64,000 nucleotides of DNA, taken from Karalla daura (lineage: Eukaryota > Chordata > Actinopteri > Chaetodontiformes > Leiognathidae). How positions within the stretch are numbered: position 1 is the first letter of the stretch; every line of letters starts with the position of its first letter. This document shows positions 47,765-60,512 of the stretch, piece by piece. Location of the stretch: assembly GCA_029224185.1 (NCBI GenBank), contig CM055198.1, forward strand, positions 8,931,124-8,995,123, given 5' to 3'. Below the pieces are notes generated by a model. The model did not search any database, was not told the origin of the DNA, and saw only the letters and a list, made by a program, of their open reading frames with translations. Both the position numbers and the translations under genes were made by a program.

Positions 47765-48540
47765 TGAGTTGGGATGTACAAATGTATTTTGGAGTATGTA
47801 TCCAACCCGGACCTCCGTTATCAGCCTGTATTCAGTGTTGCAATAAAACAAAGAAGGGTTTGTTTTTAAACGTTCTCTGTGGTCACACTCTTAACTGCGC
47901 TCCAGTGTGCATCTCAAGAGAGAGACTTCATCCTTGCATCCTGGACCAGCTGACTGCCCTCAACGAGAAGGCGAGGCTGCTCTATTTTGAGTCCCCTCCC
48001 AAATGTCAGAGTCCTCAACCCATCTGTAGGGCTGAGCCCAGCCACTCCATAACTCATGGGCTATGTAAACTGCAGATTCAGTGTAAAACCTCAGTCATTT
48101 GAGGTCTGGAAGAGATTCCTCTGTGACAAATTTGAACCCATTACCCTTTTATCTGATTGCTCCTCTGTTTCATACCACTCGGTGACTGCGCTGACTGCAG
48201 TACACAGAAACCCCATTGAGAAATAAACAGGTTTGGTGGCAAACAGCGGTGAAATTCCAGGGTTACAGTCGGAGCTGTCTCATTGTGTTGGCAAATTTGG
48301 CATCCTCCGATTGGACCGCACGTCGCCAAGGCCCGGAAGTACGTCATCGCTTGAATTTCGCAATAAAATAACCTCAACTGTAAGATGAATCATATTGGTT
48401 GGTTGTGTAATTGGAGATAGCGTTGTGCAAATGCGTCCTTGCATATGTTTCACAATACTGAATAAACAATCACGGGGTGCTATGAAATTGATACGACTTC
48501 GCGCAAAACGGCGAACAAATTTACTTTGACGGGGCGGGCG
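47765..48540. other. Gap between npat and vmp1
   Basis: Intergenic sequence on the boundary between the human 11q22-type and 17q23-type blocks. A 112-codon open frame (47764-48102) has no family resemblance and begins right after the npat poly(A) signal. No RNA gene is recognised. Confidence 0.5.
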
Positions 48541-49183
48541 TTTGTTTCCGGGTAAAGAGGACAGGCGAGAGGTACGACTGTCATTTAAATTGAAACATCG
48601 TCCTGGTCCCTCTTGTCCACAACCTCTTCCCCAATAAGTTAAAGGGCACGGCGAGAGCGGGCAGTTCTCTGTACATTCCTCCCCTCAAGTAAGACGTCTC
48701 GTTGTTGTCGTTAGCGTCGCGGCTGTAACCTAGAGACGAGCCGCGGCTCTAGCTTAGCTGGTTAGCACGCAGGCTAACGCTCACCGGTTTGCATGTGGAG
48801 GTTGATGAGCACTTATTCACTGTCATATCTCACCAGTGCCGGGCCTAAAGCAACACGACTTCATCGCCCACACCTCTCGTATTTCCAGTCTGTTCATCGC
48901 ATTTATCTCAATTACTATCTCGTGAGATCTCCATTTGATCTGCACGTCAGCCGGCGTGTTTGTTGTCCGCACTGACGATTCGAGTGACATGTTTTATCGC
49001 TGAACACCCATTGATAAGGGGTTGATAGCAGCTCCGCGTCCATTCGTGAAGCAGATCCACACGCCCGTCATCCGCGGTAGACCTATCAGCTGCGAAGGCA
49101 GCGCTGAAGGAGAAAAATAAGAAGTATTTGTTGTGTTGTGTGTGAATCTCCCAGACTGCCCGACCTGCTACACCTTCATTGAC
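48541..49183 (+). promoter_or_regulatory. vmp1: Putative vmp1 promoter and 5' untranslated exon
   Basis: GC-rich, CpG-containing block with an ETS-like tttccggg near 48545. A likely non-coding first exon ends at a gtaag donor near 48690 (cccctcaa then gtaagac). The upstream exon boundary and transcription start are inferred. Confidence 0.4.
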
Positions 49184-51778
49184 ATGGCAGCCAATGGAGC
49201 GAGCTGTGAGCAGCCCCAGAAACGCACAGGAGCGAAAGACAAACAGAATGGCAAGTCTGCAGGTTAGTCTGCCGGGAGGGACACTTCACCCGTTCTCTAC
49301 ACATATCCACCATCGCACTGGCCCGGAAACGAGCGCGGCTCGCGATCCGGCTGATAACAAGTCGTAAAAGCTCTTCATGTCGGGTCACTTTCAGTTTACC
49401 TGGGGGTGGGAGTGGGGGGACAAACAACAGAACAATCGCCCAAGATCAGGCTCGCTGAGGCCTCGTGTGTGATGACAGTTCAGCAGGATGCAACAGTTGT
49501 CGTACATGTTCCCGTATGTGATGGGGATTGTGTGTGTCCCGCAGACTCGGCGCTAAGAGAAAGGCGGCAGAAAGATAAGGAGGATCGCCTGTCCTTGGTG
49601 GTGTGGAGGAGGCCTGTCACCACGCTACACTACTTCCTCCTGGAGACCCTGATCAAGTTAAAGGAGTGGACCCTGAAGTAAGAAGCTCAGCAGGTTTTTC
49701 CCCCTCTGCACCGGATCTGACTGGATGCTTGTGCCTGCAGACTTGTGACTGTTTGACTTTTGTCCTGTTTGTTTTTTTTCTTTGTTTTTCCCGTAGCGCC
49801 AACCAGTTTCTAAAGCAGACACACTCTCTCACAGTTTGTAGCTTGTGCGTTACAGCATTTCGCTTTCATCCTTTCTGTCCCATTCAGACTTTGGCAGCGG
49901 CGAGGCACAGTGTTCCTATTTTTGGTCTTATGTTGTCTATTCTCCATCGCCTACTCCACTGAGGGCGCTCACCAACAAGTAAGGCTTCCCTGTGCTTTTT
50001 TTTGTCCCCCCCCCCCCCCCCACACACACACATTGATGTTAATAATCAACACCATTGCTCCATCATCAGCCGGTTTAAAGGTTAATGATAAGTCAGTCTT
50101 ATCCATCCAGAGACATTCCTAGAAGAAGATGGATTATGCGTGCTGTCGTCAGGCAACCCTTGATCAGTCAGCTGCGTTTTCCCTAAGACCTCTGTGCAGT
50201 GGACTGTCACTGTACAGCTAAAGCATCCCCAGCCCTCAGTAGACAAGCACACCCTCGTCTGGCACAGTTAGCTGGACTAGACTGTATTATTACAAATGCT
50301 CTGTTTGATTTTGATTCATTCACGCGCACAGAGCGAGAACAAGCAAACGTCATATTAATCTAGAATTAAAAATGTTGTCTTGACCATAGCCATAGCACTT
50401 TACTAGCTGGGTTCGCCCGCCCTCTAAATCACTTCCCTCTCCTCCCCTCAGTATGTTGCGTACCTGGAGAAGAAGTTCCTATGGTGTGCCTACTGGGTAG
50501 GTCTTGGGATCTTGTCCTCCGTGGGCCTTGGGACAGGCCTGCACACCTTCCTCCTCTACCTGGTGAGTGCGCACGTCTCTCATTTGCGTAAACCAGGGAA
50601 ACGGGCATTTGCCGCCAACAAGCAGACGACGGGACGGACGTCTCGGAAACGCGAAGGCACGGCGCGTCACAAAGAGGAACTCAACTTTTTCTCAGGGCGG
50701 CTGTGGTTGCGAAGAAATATTCGCATCGTTTCAGCGCGTTCTCGAAATAAAGCAGAAACTTGCTTGTGGTCGATGAAAGCGTTTCCCTCGCTGCGCGTCC
50801 CGAGCTGTAACGAGAGCGAGCGGTGTGTAATTACGACGAGTAAAAAAGGCAACAGGAAATGCCCGTCCGCAATTAAGTGCCTCACTTTCCCACCTGCGCA
50901 CCCCGTGCACTCGCAGCACCAAGCGCGGCCACAGTACCGTGAAATGCGTCGAAATGTCAACCTAGACGGAGTGCATTGTTTTCTTTGCCCTGATGGGACT
51001 CATTGCCGCCCTGAGCGTCTTTCTGGGAAAAACGTCTCCAGCTGTCCCGCATGCCGCTCACATTTCAGCAGTCGGACAGCAGGGAAATGATCAGGGCTGC
51101 AGATAGAAACTGTGGGAGCCATCATTAACTGCTCTGCCGGGGTCAGCAGGGGTCAGCATACACCCCCTGGGGCCTTCCCCCGGCTCACTTAGGGCGAAGG
51201 CACAGGTCCGTGATCGAGACCGACTCCCTCTCAGCTCCCTCACGCACGTCTGTACCTGCAGCTTCCAGCGGATGGCGTCGCACTCACTCATCAGACTCAC
51301 CGGGCTCTGCCTCCCCGAGCCTGTCCCGTTCTTTGTCACCCGTCTGTCTCGAGGCCAAGCGAGGACGAAGTGTAATTTCTCCCCTGACGGGCAGTCACAG
51401 TATGACTGGGCGACTGACTCACCACAATGTGTGTCATTTGTCGTGGTTGCGGTTTGAAGAAGAAGGAGGACGTCGCGAGATGAGAGAGGGGGAAGAAATT
51501 CTGCACCATGGCACACTTTAAGGCTGATGATGTGGCTTCTGTTCTCCCCGAGCTTGCGCAGATGTGAGCCAGCTGACTCAGCCATTTCCATTCTACTGAA
51601 ATAATGGGAAAAGATGTAACGGAGAGATGTGTGACCTTCCCGTTTTTTCCAAGCACAGTGGTGCTGTCAGAGCTCGGTCCCGGGTAGTTTTACCATCACC
51701 TACCGTCCGGCGGCCTTCAACCTGTGTCCAGCAGCAATACAGCAGAGGCAGTGGCGCGCACGCACACACACACACACA

Positions 51779-51809
<31 letters not shown>

Positions 51810-52993
51810 CCACACACACACCCACACACACTCACTCAGAGTTCAAAGAAGGATATGGGTGTGCATGTGAACTCTCGTCTTCTGCTGCTGAGAAGTTGTG
51901 ACCTCATCCTCTTTCCCCTCTCTTGGTGTGAGGGAGGTTTCTCTATGAATAGGCACAGGCGTCCTCCCCCCTCGAGGAACCTTCTGGCGTCTGTTGAACA
52001 AGCTCGTCCCGCTGATGAGTTACTGTTTGAATCGAGACAGTTTAAGAAAACAATAAAAAAAAAATCCACCTCTCCGCCGCCTCGTCAAAAAGCATTTGTC
52101 TTGTATCACTCTATCTGATATCAAGCTCTGGGACAACGTTAAAACACGCCCTTGTGTGTGGAAAGTACGTTGTAAAGCTGTTCCTGTGCTACTTCTTATC
52201 TCTTTTGGAGCCAAGTAAAGCTTTGTTTTTGGTCAGCTGTTACATTTTGGATTTTATGAGTCGTGAACTCCCGGGACACGTTGCCCCACTAAGGTATAAG
52301 ATGAGTCACAATAGTTGGTGATGTGTCATTTGATGGAGCGAAGCGATCCAGCTTGGAACAGAAGTCTCAATAATAAACATTGACTGCATTTCTACAAGCT
52401 TTATCTGTAATCCGGCTAAGTATCTCGGGGGATACGTGCTTTTCAGAAGCTGCTAAGTAACGCCACAAACAAAATAAAAGCATTTCATCTTCCTCGGATC
52501 GTCTAGACCCAGCCTTAATTGGTGAATGAATCAATCTTTTTCTTTGTCAGTGAGTTGATTTAAGTGATGCAGCTCCTTTGTCCTCTCCCATGTCCCGCCT
52601 GTTGCTCAGGGAGCTCGTGATTCAGGCACCTCTTCTTTCTCTCCCCCCCCCCCCCCCCCCTCTAGTTTACGTTTCAACGTCCTGTTGTTGGAGCCGGCGC
52701 TTCTCATTGGCTCCCGGGGCAGATGCACTTGTGCCCTTTTAAACACCCCCGCGTTACTTGTTCATCGGAGGAGCCTCCGGGTCGCTCTTAATCCCGGGCG
52801 TGGGCGTGCATACCTCTCCGGTGAAGGTGCTCTTTGATTTGGCTAGAAGAGCTGATACATGGGCTGACACAGTCTGCCCCCCCCCCCCCCCCCAGACGTT
52901 TACTTCTCTCAGCCGTAGACAGGAAACTCCCGGTGAGAGGTTGAAAGGAGAAGAAAGCGCATATCCCATCATCGGCAGAGGTGATGGGATATC

Positions 52994-53026
<33 letters not shown>

Positions 53027-56000
53027 AGGCATTAATGGATCGCCCCACAGAGAGGGTGAGCTCAGCGCGCCGGCGGGAGAGGGGGATTCACGCGTCAGCC
53101 CGATCCCGTGATTCACGGCGATGTGTTTGGGAGGTCATGACTCGACGTATCCAAGCACTGATCCCCAGTCATAATATTGTGGGAGGAAAAACGGGAGAAA
53201 AGGCAACCGGCTGCTCCCGCCCGGACATTTGTGCTTAATCAGGCGAAAAATTTCAAAGCCTCCGTCCAGGTCCGCGGCCCACAGCGGCGTCCCGCACCTC
53301 ACACGGCGCCTAACACTCGCAGGATTGCCATGATGTGGCCTTATTGGAAAGGTGAAGCTAAATCGTGCCCGCCGGGGGTAAAGGTATTTGGAGAATGTTT
53401 GCGCGGCCCCGCGACCCGAGAGGTTTCTGAGTGGCGTAGGCGCCCGCACCACGTGCGAAACGACCGATCCAGGCTGGGAAATCCAGCTTAAGGACGTCAC
53501 CGGGGTCAGGAGTTTTCTCTTCCAACTCGCACTTCAGCGCGGGCCGAAGCGAACCCCAGTCGGGCGTCGACTGAGCGCATGTATGAACGTATTCATGAAT
53601 GAATGGCGTCTTTCACTGGGCATTGGCGACGTTGCGTCTCATAGATGGGTGCAGATGAGGCCTGAGATGAGCCCAGCGCGTAGCAGAGGGAGCGCTCGGA
53701 GAAGGGGTCCGGCTCCTCCGCCTCGCGCCCGCTGCTTGTTTTGTCTCGCGCGGAGGCCCGTTTGGGCTGAAACAGACAGTGTTTTGTAAACCGAAGACGC
53801 CCCCCCCCCCCCTTGTGAGCAAGCGTGTGCGGGAAGGGTGGGGGGCGGGGGAGTTGCCGTCAACACAGACTAATTGTGTTGCCGTCAATCTGCTGTCGGC
53901 GTTTCCCGGCCGGGGCTCTTTTGAAAGGGAGGCACAATGGAGTGGCTGTGCGGCAGCTCCAGGTGGGCCAGGTGGCTGGGCCTGGCCAGACTATCTCCGC
54001 GGTGAGAAACGACGAGGTGCCGGAGCCGTCAGGAGGCCGGGGTGACTCAGCCGCCGTGTCTGTACCTGCGGTTGAGTCTGCGGATGAGCTGGAGGTGAAA
54101 TCCAAAACCAGCCCGGGCGCCGTCAGGTGTCTGGTTCCCCTCTGTCAGGGAGAAGCAGATTGTCTGTTGTTGAGGGGAATGCAATCCGGCGCGAGAGCTC
54201 GACGCTGTGGCACACTGCGGCATGCCGAACAGCGCTCGCCTATTACCAGCAGCGCTTCCCATCTCTGCGCGACTGCACCGCCAGCTGCGGCCCCCGCGCC
54301 GGTCAACGAGTGACTTCCGAACGACTGTTTTGTGAACGCTGCGTCGTCCGTGCTCAGGCCGACCTGGCACCTGACTGCCCCTGTGCTCCGTCCCCCAGGG
54401 CCCCCACATAGCGTCCGTGACCCTGGCGGCCTACGAATGCGGCTCCACAGACTTCCCCGAGCCGCCGTACCCGGACCAGATCGTGTGCCCCCAGGGCGGC
54501 GGCCTGGACGGAGGCGTCTCCCTCCTCTCCATCATGTCCAAGGTCCGCCTGGAGGCCTGCATGTGGGTGAGTACGGCAAGCAACACAGCCACACCCCCCT
54601 CGTCTCGTAACTCGCGCCGGAGCCGAAAGGATTTATGCATGCGTTGCTTGACACACGAACAAGAACGTTTGAGGTGGTGTCTGTGCAGGGCGCTGGCACC
54701 GCCATCGGGGAGCTGCCTCCGTACTTCATGGCCAGGGCGGCCCGCCAGTCCGGGGCCGATCCGGACGACGAGGACTACGAGGAGTTCGAGGAGATGCTGG
54801 AGCAGGCCGAGGGCGCCCAGGTCAGACACTCGCGCTTGCAAGCGACGCAGTTAAAAGATTCCCGCTGAGAATAAACCCGGCGGCTTATTTCGAGCGGCCC
54901 AGACTTCCTGCGGCACTGAATAGCGACGCGTCTGTTCCCCCGTTTGGAGCAGAGGTGGTCACCCTGGCCCGCGCGAGACACGGTCCCCTCTGACATGTCC
55001 CCGTCTTCATAATGCACAACTGACCACACGGCCCCTACCACCCATTGGTCTCTGAGGGCCATGTGACTTCACTGAAGCCCCTCCCTCCCTCACACTTCCA
55101 GTAAATCTGTTTGCGGGTGAGTCACCCCGAGCACAGCTCCCCCTTTAATCATCCCCCGGGCTCCTCTCCCTCTCCCTCCCTCCCTCCCTCCCTCCCTCCC
55201 TGACTGACTGACTCCGTCTCTCTTTTCACCGGCCTCTAATTTGAATGACAGAACAAAGCTCACGTGACTCGCGTCGGCTGAGATCAGATGCTGAGTCAGC
55301 CGAGGAGCCGGGGGGGGGGGGGGGGGGGGGGGGGGAGACCGGGGCGCTCTTTGTCTCCCGTCTCCATCCCTCTCGCCCCTCGGAGCCGAGACGCTCGCAC
55401 GTCTCGCATGGCGTGCGAGTGTGTCCCCAGCTGTGTCCACACGGGCATTGGTCATGGGCTTCAGAGTCAGAGCCAACACATGGTTCTGGGGAATGAGAAG
55501 GCAAACAAAGCGGGTGTCGCAAGTTCATCACGGGGAGGCGGGGAGCATCGTCTTGAGTCCCGAACAACAAAACCCTCGAGTCCGGGAACGGATGAGGCAG
55601 AGACAAATGTCCTTCTTAGCATTTACATTTAGCATTTAGCGTAACAACGTGCAACCTCAGAGCTACTGTACATCTTTGGAGCAGCACATGATGAAAGCAA
55701 AGCCCCTAATCGGAGTATAGCGATTCCAAAAAAGAACAAGGCCGATCGATTGTAACGAGTGGGGCCGCTGTTGGGGACACGGAAGGAAAAGTCCTATCTA
55801 AATTGCCCCCCCCCCCCCGGGGATCGGCGGCGGGGCGATGCCAGCCAGCCTAATCTCCCTCCTGCATCGTCTGCGGTCTCCGCCGTGCAACCGCAGACGT
55901 TTCAGGCCCGCGGGGCATTCAGATGGGATCAGAAGATCCCCCCCCGGCGCTTTTGCACCACGCCAAATCCACTGCTCGGAAATGGCAGGTGCCCCGGCAG

Positions 56001-57972
56001 CCAAGGCTCTCGCTTCTTGTAACAACACTTCAGATACCGCTTTTTTCTCTTTTCGTCTTAAATACAGACAACCCACACGTGTACCGCGCGGTTATTTTAA
56101 GGCGGGGATGAAAGGCCGATGTGGGCGCTCGGAGGCACCCACGTCTCCTTTTCTGTGACTCTGCAACGGCAGCTCTTCAACGCCAAGGCTCATAAACGTC
56201 CAATTTAGAATCGTAACTTGCAAACTCATGCGTGTCTGTGCTTTTTTTGTTTTTTTTTCCGTCTGTTTGCAGGATTTCGTCACCAGAGCAAAATTGGGAG
56301 TTCAACACATGGTGCAGAGAGTGGGATTCTTTGGGATCTTGGCTTGTGCCTCTGTGAGTCCATTCATCCAGCCCTTCATCGTCTCGATAGTTTTTGTATC
56401 TTCACAGTGTCCACAATCCCTGCATGGTTTTGGAATGTGGGAGCAAGCCATAGATACCAAGATCGCTGTGGACGTAGATTGACGTTGTTAGACGTCGACC
56501 TTCAAATCCTGAATGCGGCAGGGCTCATTTCCAGGACTGACGCTCTGTGCCTTTCCAGATCCCCAACCCCCTCTTCGACCTGGCCGGGATAACCTGTGGT
56601 CATTTCCTGGTCCCCTTCTGGACCTTCTTCGGAGCCACGCTGATCGGCAAAGCCATCATCAAGATGCACATACAGGTCGGTGTCTCTCGCGTGGCCTGCC
56701 TGGCGCGCCACCTCAAAGCGGTTTCACACAAAGCCCCAACCAGGTCGGGGCGCGTCGTCTGCAGCCCCTCGGCTCCCACAATGACTCGGGTTTTCACCTC
56801 GCCGTCGTCGCAGCTCCCCATCCGCCTCGTAGTGGCTGCGTGTGAAAGGAACCGGGCAAAGGGGGGGGGGGGGGGGGGTTTGCACCGCCGGGTGATTCAC
56901 TTCGAGCAGTCCCCGCACTCTCCGGAGCGCGTGGGAGGAGAGCCGAGCCGAGCGCTCGCATCAGGCGACTGTGCGAAAGTCCTAATCGTGCAGTTGACTC
57001 CCTGTGACCGGGCTCCTCTGGGGGGGGGGGTTCCTCGCTCCGGTCCGAGCTTTCAGACGCATCCAGCGCGTATCGGCGGGCCCCAGGCGAAAGCTGGGAG
57101 GCTTTGAAGAAGCCCCTCAACAAGCGCTGGGAGTCTCTCTCTCGTTTTTATTGTGATTTCCATTGTTTCGCTTAAATGTGGCGGGTCAGGAGGGCTTGTT
57201 AATTGCTGCCGAGTCTGCCACAGGCAGTGAGTAATGCGAGGCTGAGAGGGGAGAGGGCCTCGGGGCTCAGGCAGCCGGGCGCTGCGGGGCGCAGGATGCA
57301 GAGTGGACGCGAGTGTGTAGACGCGAGAGAAGGAAGCCGAGCAGACGGCAAGCAGAGGCCGCCGGGGGGGTGGTCTCCCCCTCCTCCTCCTCCCCCTCCT
57401 CTCCTCCTTCCTTCCCACGTTGAACCTATCGGACGGTCACGTGTCACATCCTGATGTGTCTGATGTTGTCTGGGAGGCGGGGGGGGGCCCCTTGTGTGTC
57501 ATGCCGTTTCAAAGTGGACGGGTTTCAGGACCGGAGAGGGAATATTGTGGTTTCCCACCCCCCCACCCCCCACCTCCACTTCCACCCACTCAGGCACGTT
57601 TCAGACCGCACAATGCCCCTCGCAGTCCCAAACGCAGCTCGCTGCCAGCTTTTGCATTTTCCAATCAGTCTGTGGTCTCATTGTCTGTGGACGGAGCAGA
57701 TGTGGCCCCGGTCTCCCACGGCTGTGCCCCGCGAACTTAGCAGCCTGCCATCCATCAACCTATCCCTTCGCACCGATCGCTCGTTTTCAATGCCTCCCCG
57801 ACGCCTCGGAAACACATTTGTCTCAGGACGATTCGATGTGTTCGCTGGGTTTCGAAGCTCATCAGTCTCCTCTTTGTTTTCCCCCCTCCCCACAGAAACT
57901 GTTTGTTATCATAACCTTCAGCAAGCACATAGTGGAGCAGATGGTGTCGCTCATTGGGTACGTATCTATCTA

Positions 57973-58017
<45 letters not shown>

Positions 58018-60512
58018 GTGAGAGAATCTGTGCATTCGTCGGGTGCTCTGCGGAGTCTCTCCCGGCTCTCTGTGCTGGCCGCTGCTCCTCTAAACACTTT
58101 CAGATGCCGTCGGATCACCCCCGACGGTCAGACCCCCCTTTATGAACAAGATGCTGGCGACGCGTGCGTGCGTGCGTGCGTGCGTCGGGCATTCCTCCGC
58201 ACACATGCAATCCATCCCTGTGAGCCGCGGTGGTCAGGCGTGTGAGGTCCCATCTGAACGTGTCCGACGTGACTCACCGGGCCCCGGCTTTGACGGAGAG
58301 CCTTTGCCGCCCGGCGGGGCGGGGAAAGCGGCCCAGACAGAAAAAATGACAGTATGGCAAAAAAAAAGAGAAAAAACCCCAGACCTCACTCAATCTATAG
58401 GAGTTAGAATGTGTTTTTTTTTCCCCACCGCAAATGGTTGGTTTTCACTGCAGACATTAGATGGCGAAACTCGGAAGTTGGCCGGGTTACTGTCACTGAA
58501 CGTGGAGGGGTGGGGGGGGGGCTTTTCTTTAAAGGACCCTGTCGACGTGTCCGCTTCCTCACAATGCCCGGGGAGAGACCTAGACCAAATTTGGTGCCAT
58601 TTCTCCTCTGATTAACTCTTAAATTCCGGCTCTGTTTTCCCATGAAACTCAGATGACTCCCGGTGAGTCGCTGCAACGAGAACAAACACGGCCGCTATTG
58701 GAAGGTTCCTGTTCTGTGAGTGTCTGTGTGTGTGTGTGAGTGTGTGTGTGTGCTGGCATGTAAAGCGCGAGAGATAACAAGAGTGACTCAGCCACAATGG
58801 GTTAGGTTGACTTGAGATAAGCAATTACCCACTTCCCTCCCGGTGTGCGTTTGCTACACCGTCTCCCATGTCTCTTTGTTGTTTTTGTTTTTTTGCTTAG
58901 TCTCGTCGAGTCTAGACCGCGTGTTTACGTCCCGATCGGGGCCAGGGACAGAGAAGTTTCCCCGGCGCGAGGAAGTCGCGCCTCTGGCCAGATGGCGGAA
59001 CCGGCGACACGGGTGTCTCTTCCGTGACAGTGATTGCTGAGCCGCCGTCCGTGCCGATCGTCCTCCCCCCTGAGCTGAGCTAATCCAACACTGCCCAATA
59101 AGGACATGAGCACGCCCTGATTAGATAGCTTTCCAGCCAGGAGGCAGCCGTGGTGGTAAAGGTGATGACATCATGTCGACTCACTTCCTGGTTGAGAGGG
59201 GCTGACACAGGCTCCTATAGAGCAGCATAAAAGGAGGGCAGGCGAGTGCTGAGCTCCAGTGCTCTCTCTGCCTCACACAGCAGAGTCAGAGTCAGAGGAG
59301 CCGGGTAGGCTCCAGCAACGGGGATGCTGCTGGACCCGATCAGTGTGTGTGTGTGTGTGAGTGTGATGGGGGGATCAGTGGGGAGAGAGCCTCCACGGCT
59401 CTACCACTGGAGCGGGAGGTCGGAGGCTGCGTCTGAGAGCGTGTGGGGTAAGTGAACGGCTCTCCCCTGTCCGTCCTCAGGTCCGTGCCCAGGGTGGGAC
59501 CCTCTCTCCAGAAGCCCTTCAGCCAGTACCTGGAGGCACAGAGGAACAAGCTGCACCACGCCGGGGCAAGCGGCCCAGCGGTAAGCCCGCCACTCTCTTC
59601 TACCGGCCGCCGCCTTCGCACCGCTCTCTGCGTATTCATCTGTGGGGTTAGGAGCTTTGCGCAGACTGCAGGTAGTTCGCCGTTGGGGTTTTATGAAGCC
59701 ACGAAGCCTCCTCGGCCGTTTGTGAATCAGTGAAACTGCACGGCATCATGAAAAATGGCAGCAGCGGTCTCCAAACAGATCATGGGCTTTTAAAAGCCAG
59801 AGTTTGGAAGTTACCATGAGGTAAATCTATCCTGTGAAAATCTTGAGGGAAACTTTGGTAAATCGTCCCCAGCTATTGATCTGTGTTAAGAAACGGAGAC
59901 GTCAGTGCTCTCTGGTGGACAAACATTGCGGCAAGCGTAACCACATTGCCGGCCTGCCGTAGCTCAGTTAGCAACCCTTACCCATGCGTGCATGTATGTA
60001 TTTGTACATGTAATATATACACAGATAGGTAGAGAGGTAGGTACTTGATCCCTTGGAGAGGACCCTGTAGTGAAATTCAGATCCCAGGGAAGTTTGGAAA
60101 AACACTTCCAGATGATGGCTCTCTTAAATTTTCCCTCGGACATGGGAGCATTTTATCAGTTTGACAACCACTCCCTGCTTTAAATCCAGCTGGAGACTTA
60201 AGGGGTTTTTTTATATATTCAAACAGTTTTCCTCCGGCGCGGGGCGCTGCCAACAATATCAGCAATCCATCCTTCCTGGATGTGGAGTGTAGTATTTCAG
60301 GACGCTTTTCCGGGCGCCCGTGAATAACCATACGTGTGTGCGTGTGCGTGTGCGTGTGTCTCCCCCAGGACGAGAACTGGCTGTCGTGGGTGTTTGAGAA
60401 GGTGGTGCTGGTCATGGTGTGCTACTTCGTCACCTCCATCGTCAACTCCATGGCCCAGAGCTACGCCAAGCGGCTGCAGCAGCAGCGGCACTCGGAGGAG
60501 AAGACCAAGTGA
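49184..60512 (+). CDS. vmp1: VMP1, ER-resident autophagy scramblase of the DedA/VTT family
   Basis: Multi-pass ER protein needed for autophagosome formation, ER-contact regulation and lipoprotein release; family work describes phospholipid scramblase activity. 11 coding exons: 49184-49262, 49545-49677, 49888-49978, 50452-50562, 54399-54566, 54689-54820, 56273-56353, 56559-56675, 57896-57957, 59481-59580, 60369-60512; 1218 nt, about 405 residues (human 406). Landmarks are WRRPVTTLHYFLLETL, LWQRRGTVFLFLVLCCLFS (membrane span), YWVGLGILSSVGLGTGLHTF, ECGSTDFPEPPYPDQIVCP, GAGTAIGELPPYFMARAAR, the VTT core RVGFFGILACASIPNPLFDL to GHFLVPFWTFFGATLIGKA, then FSKHIVEQMVSLIG and the C-terminus AQSYAKRLQQQ...EEKTK. 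The N-terminal 26 residues are divergent, as in other species. The start ATG opens the only frame joining to the conserved exons. mir-21 lies in the same transcription unit downstream. All junctions are GT-AG. Confidence 0.97.
51760..51836. repeat. (CA)n microsatellite
   Basis: Interrupted CA/CGCA array in the vmp1 fourth coding intron. Confidence 0.9.
52961..53025. repeat. Hairpin plus C31 homopolymer
   Basis: The 11-bp arms atatcccatca (52961-52971) and its exact reverse complement (52982-52992) flank a 10-base loop. After two bases an uninterrupted run of 31 C follows (52995-53025). Confidence 0.9.
54821..56272 (+). other. vmp1: vmp1 sixth coding intron
   Basis: A 1.45 kb GC-rich intron with a (CCCT)n array (about 55170-55200), a G26 run (55310-55335) and a C run near 55806-55818. 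No coding sequence is seen. Confidence 0.6.
55310..55335. repeat. G26 homopolymer
   Basis: Uninterrupted run of 26 G on the sense strand of a vmp1 intron, so G-rich in the pre-mRNA. Confidence 0.95.
56354..56460. repeat. Dispersed fish repeat, copy f (diverged)
   Basis: Contains ctgcatggttttggaatgtg followed by ggag, matching the tttggactgtgggag core of copies d and e. It starts at the donor of vmp1 coding exon 7. Confidence 0.4.
56676..57895 (+). other. vmp1: vmp1 eighth coding intron
   Basis: A 1.2 kb GC-rich intron with a G run (about 56862-56878) and shorter C/G runs near 57020 and 57560. No coding sequence is recognised. Confidence 0.6.
57961..58018. repeat. (CTAT)n-(CTGT)n microsatellite at a vmp1 donor
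   Basis: Begins about four bases after the 5' splice site of vmp1 coding exon 9 (ends 57957). Confidence 0.93.
58019..59149 (+). other. vmp1: vmp1 ninth coding intron, first part
   Basis: Intronic sequence with a TGCG repeat (about 58163-58183), a TG array (about 58722-58752) and an AP-1/Maf-type TGACTCAGC (58783-58791). The last motif may belong to the mir-21 regulatory region further down. Confidence 0.45.
59150..59330 (+). promoter_or_regulatory. mir21: Candidate intronic promoter of pri-mir-21
   Basis: Inside the ninth coding intron of vmp1, about 2.6 kb before the mir-21 hairpin. It carries a CRE/AP-1-type TGACATCA (59166-59173), GACTCA (59178-59183) running into an ETS ACTTCCTG (59183-59190), and a TATA-like CATAAAAGG (59226-59234). 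A plausible initiator region lies about 30 bases on. In mammals the main mir-21 promoter lies in a late VMP1 intron and is driven by AP-1, ETS and STAT3. Equivalence is inferred from position and motifs. Confidence 0.5.
59581..60368 (+). other. vmp1: vmp1 tenth (last) coding intron
   Basis: An intron of about 0.8 kb with no recognised repeat except a short GTGTGC array at its 3' end. Nothing else is seen. Confidence 0.55.

Larger units (their letters stand above)
50563..54398 (+). other. vmp1: vmp1 fourth coding intron
   Basis: A 3.8 kb GC-rich intron, the largest of the gene. It contains a CA microsatellite (about 51763-51835), C tracts at 52643-52660, 52877-52893 and 53800-53812, and an 11-bp stem hairpin directly followed by a C31 tract (52961-53025). 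No splice-bounded coding sequence is recognised. Confidence 0.6.

Noticed and set aside
47764..48102. A 112-codon plus-strand frame after npat
   Set aside because: It begins right behind the npat poly(A) signal, shows no family motif or splice context, and is compatible with chance.
50512..51090. A 192-codon frame extending from vmp1 coding exon 4 into the intron
   Set aside because: It is read-through past the gtgagt donor at 50563; the next true coding exon is at 54399 and continues the VMP1 sequence.
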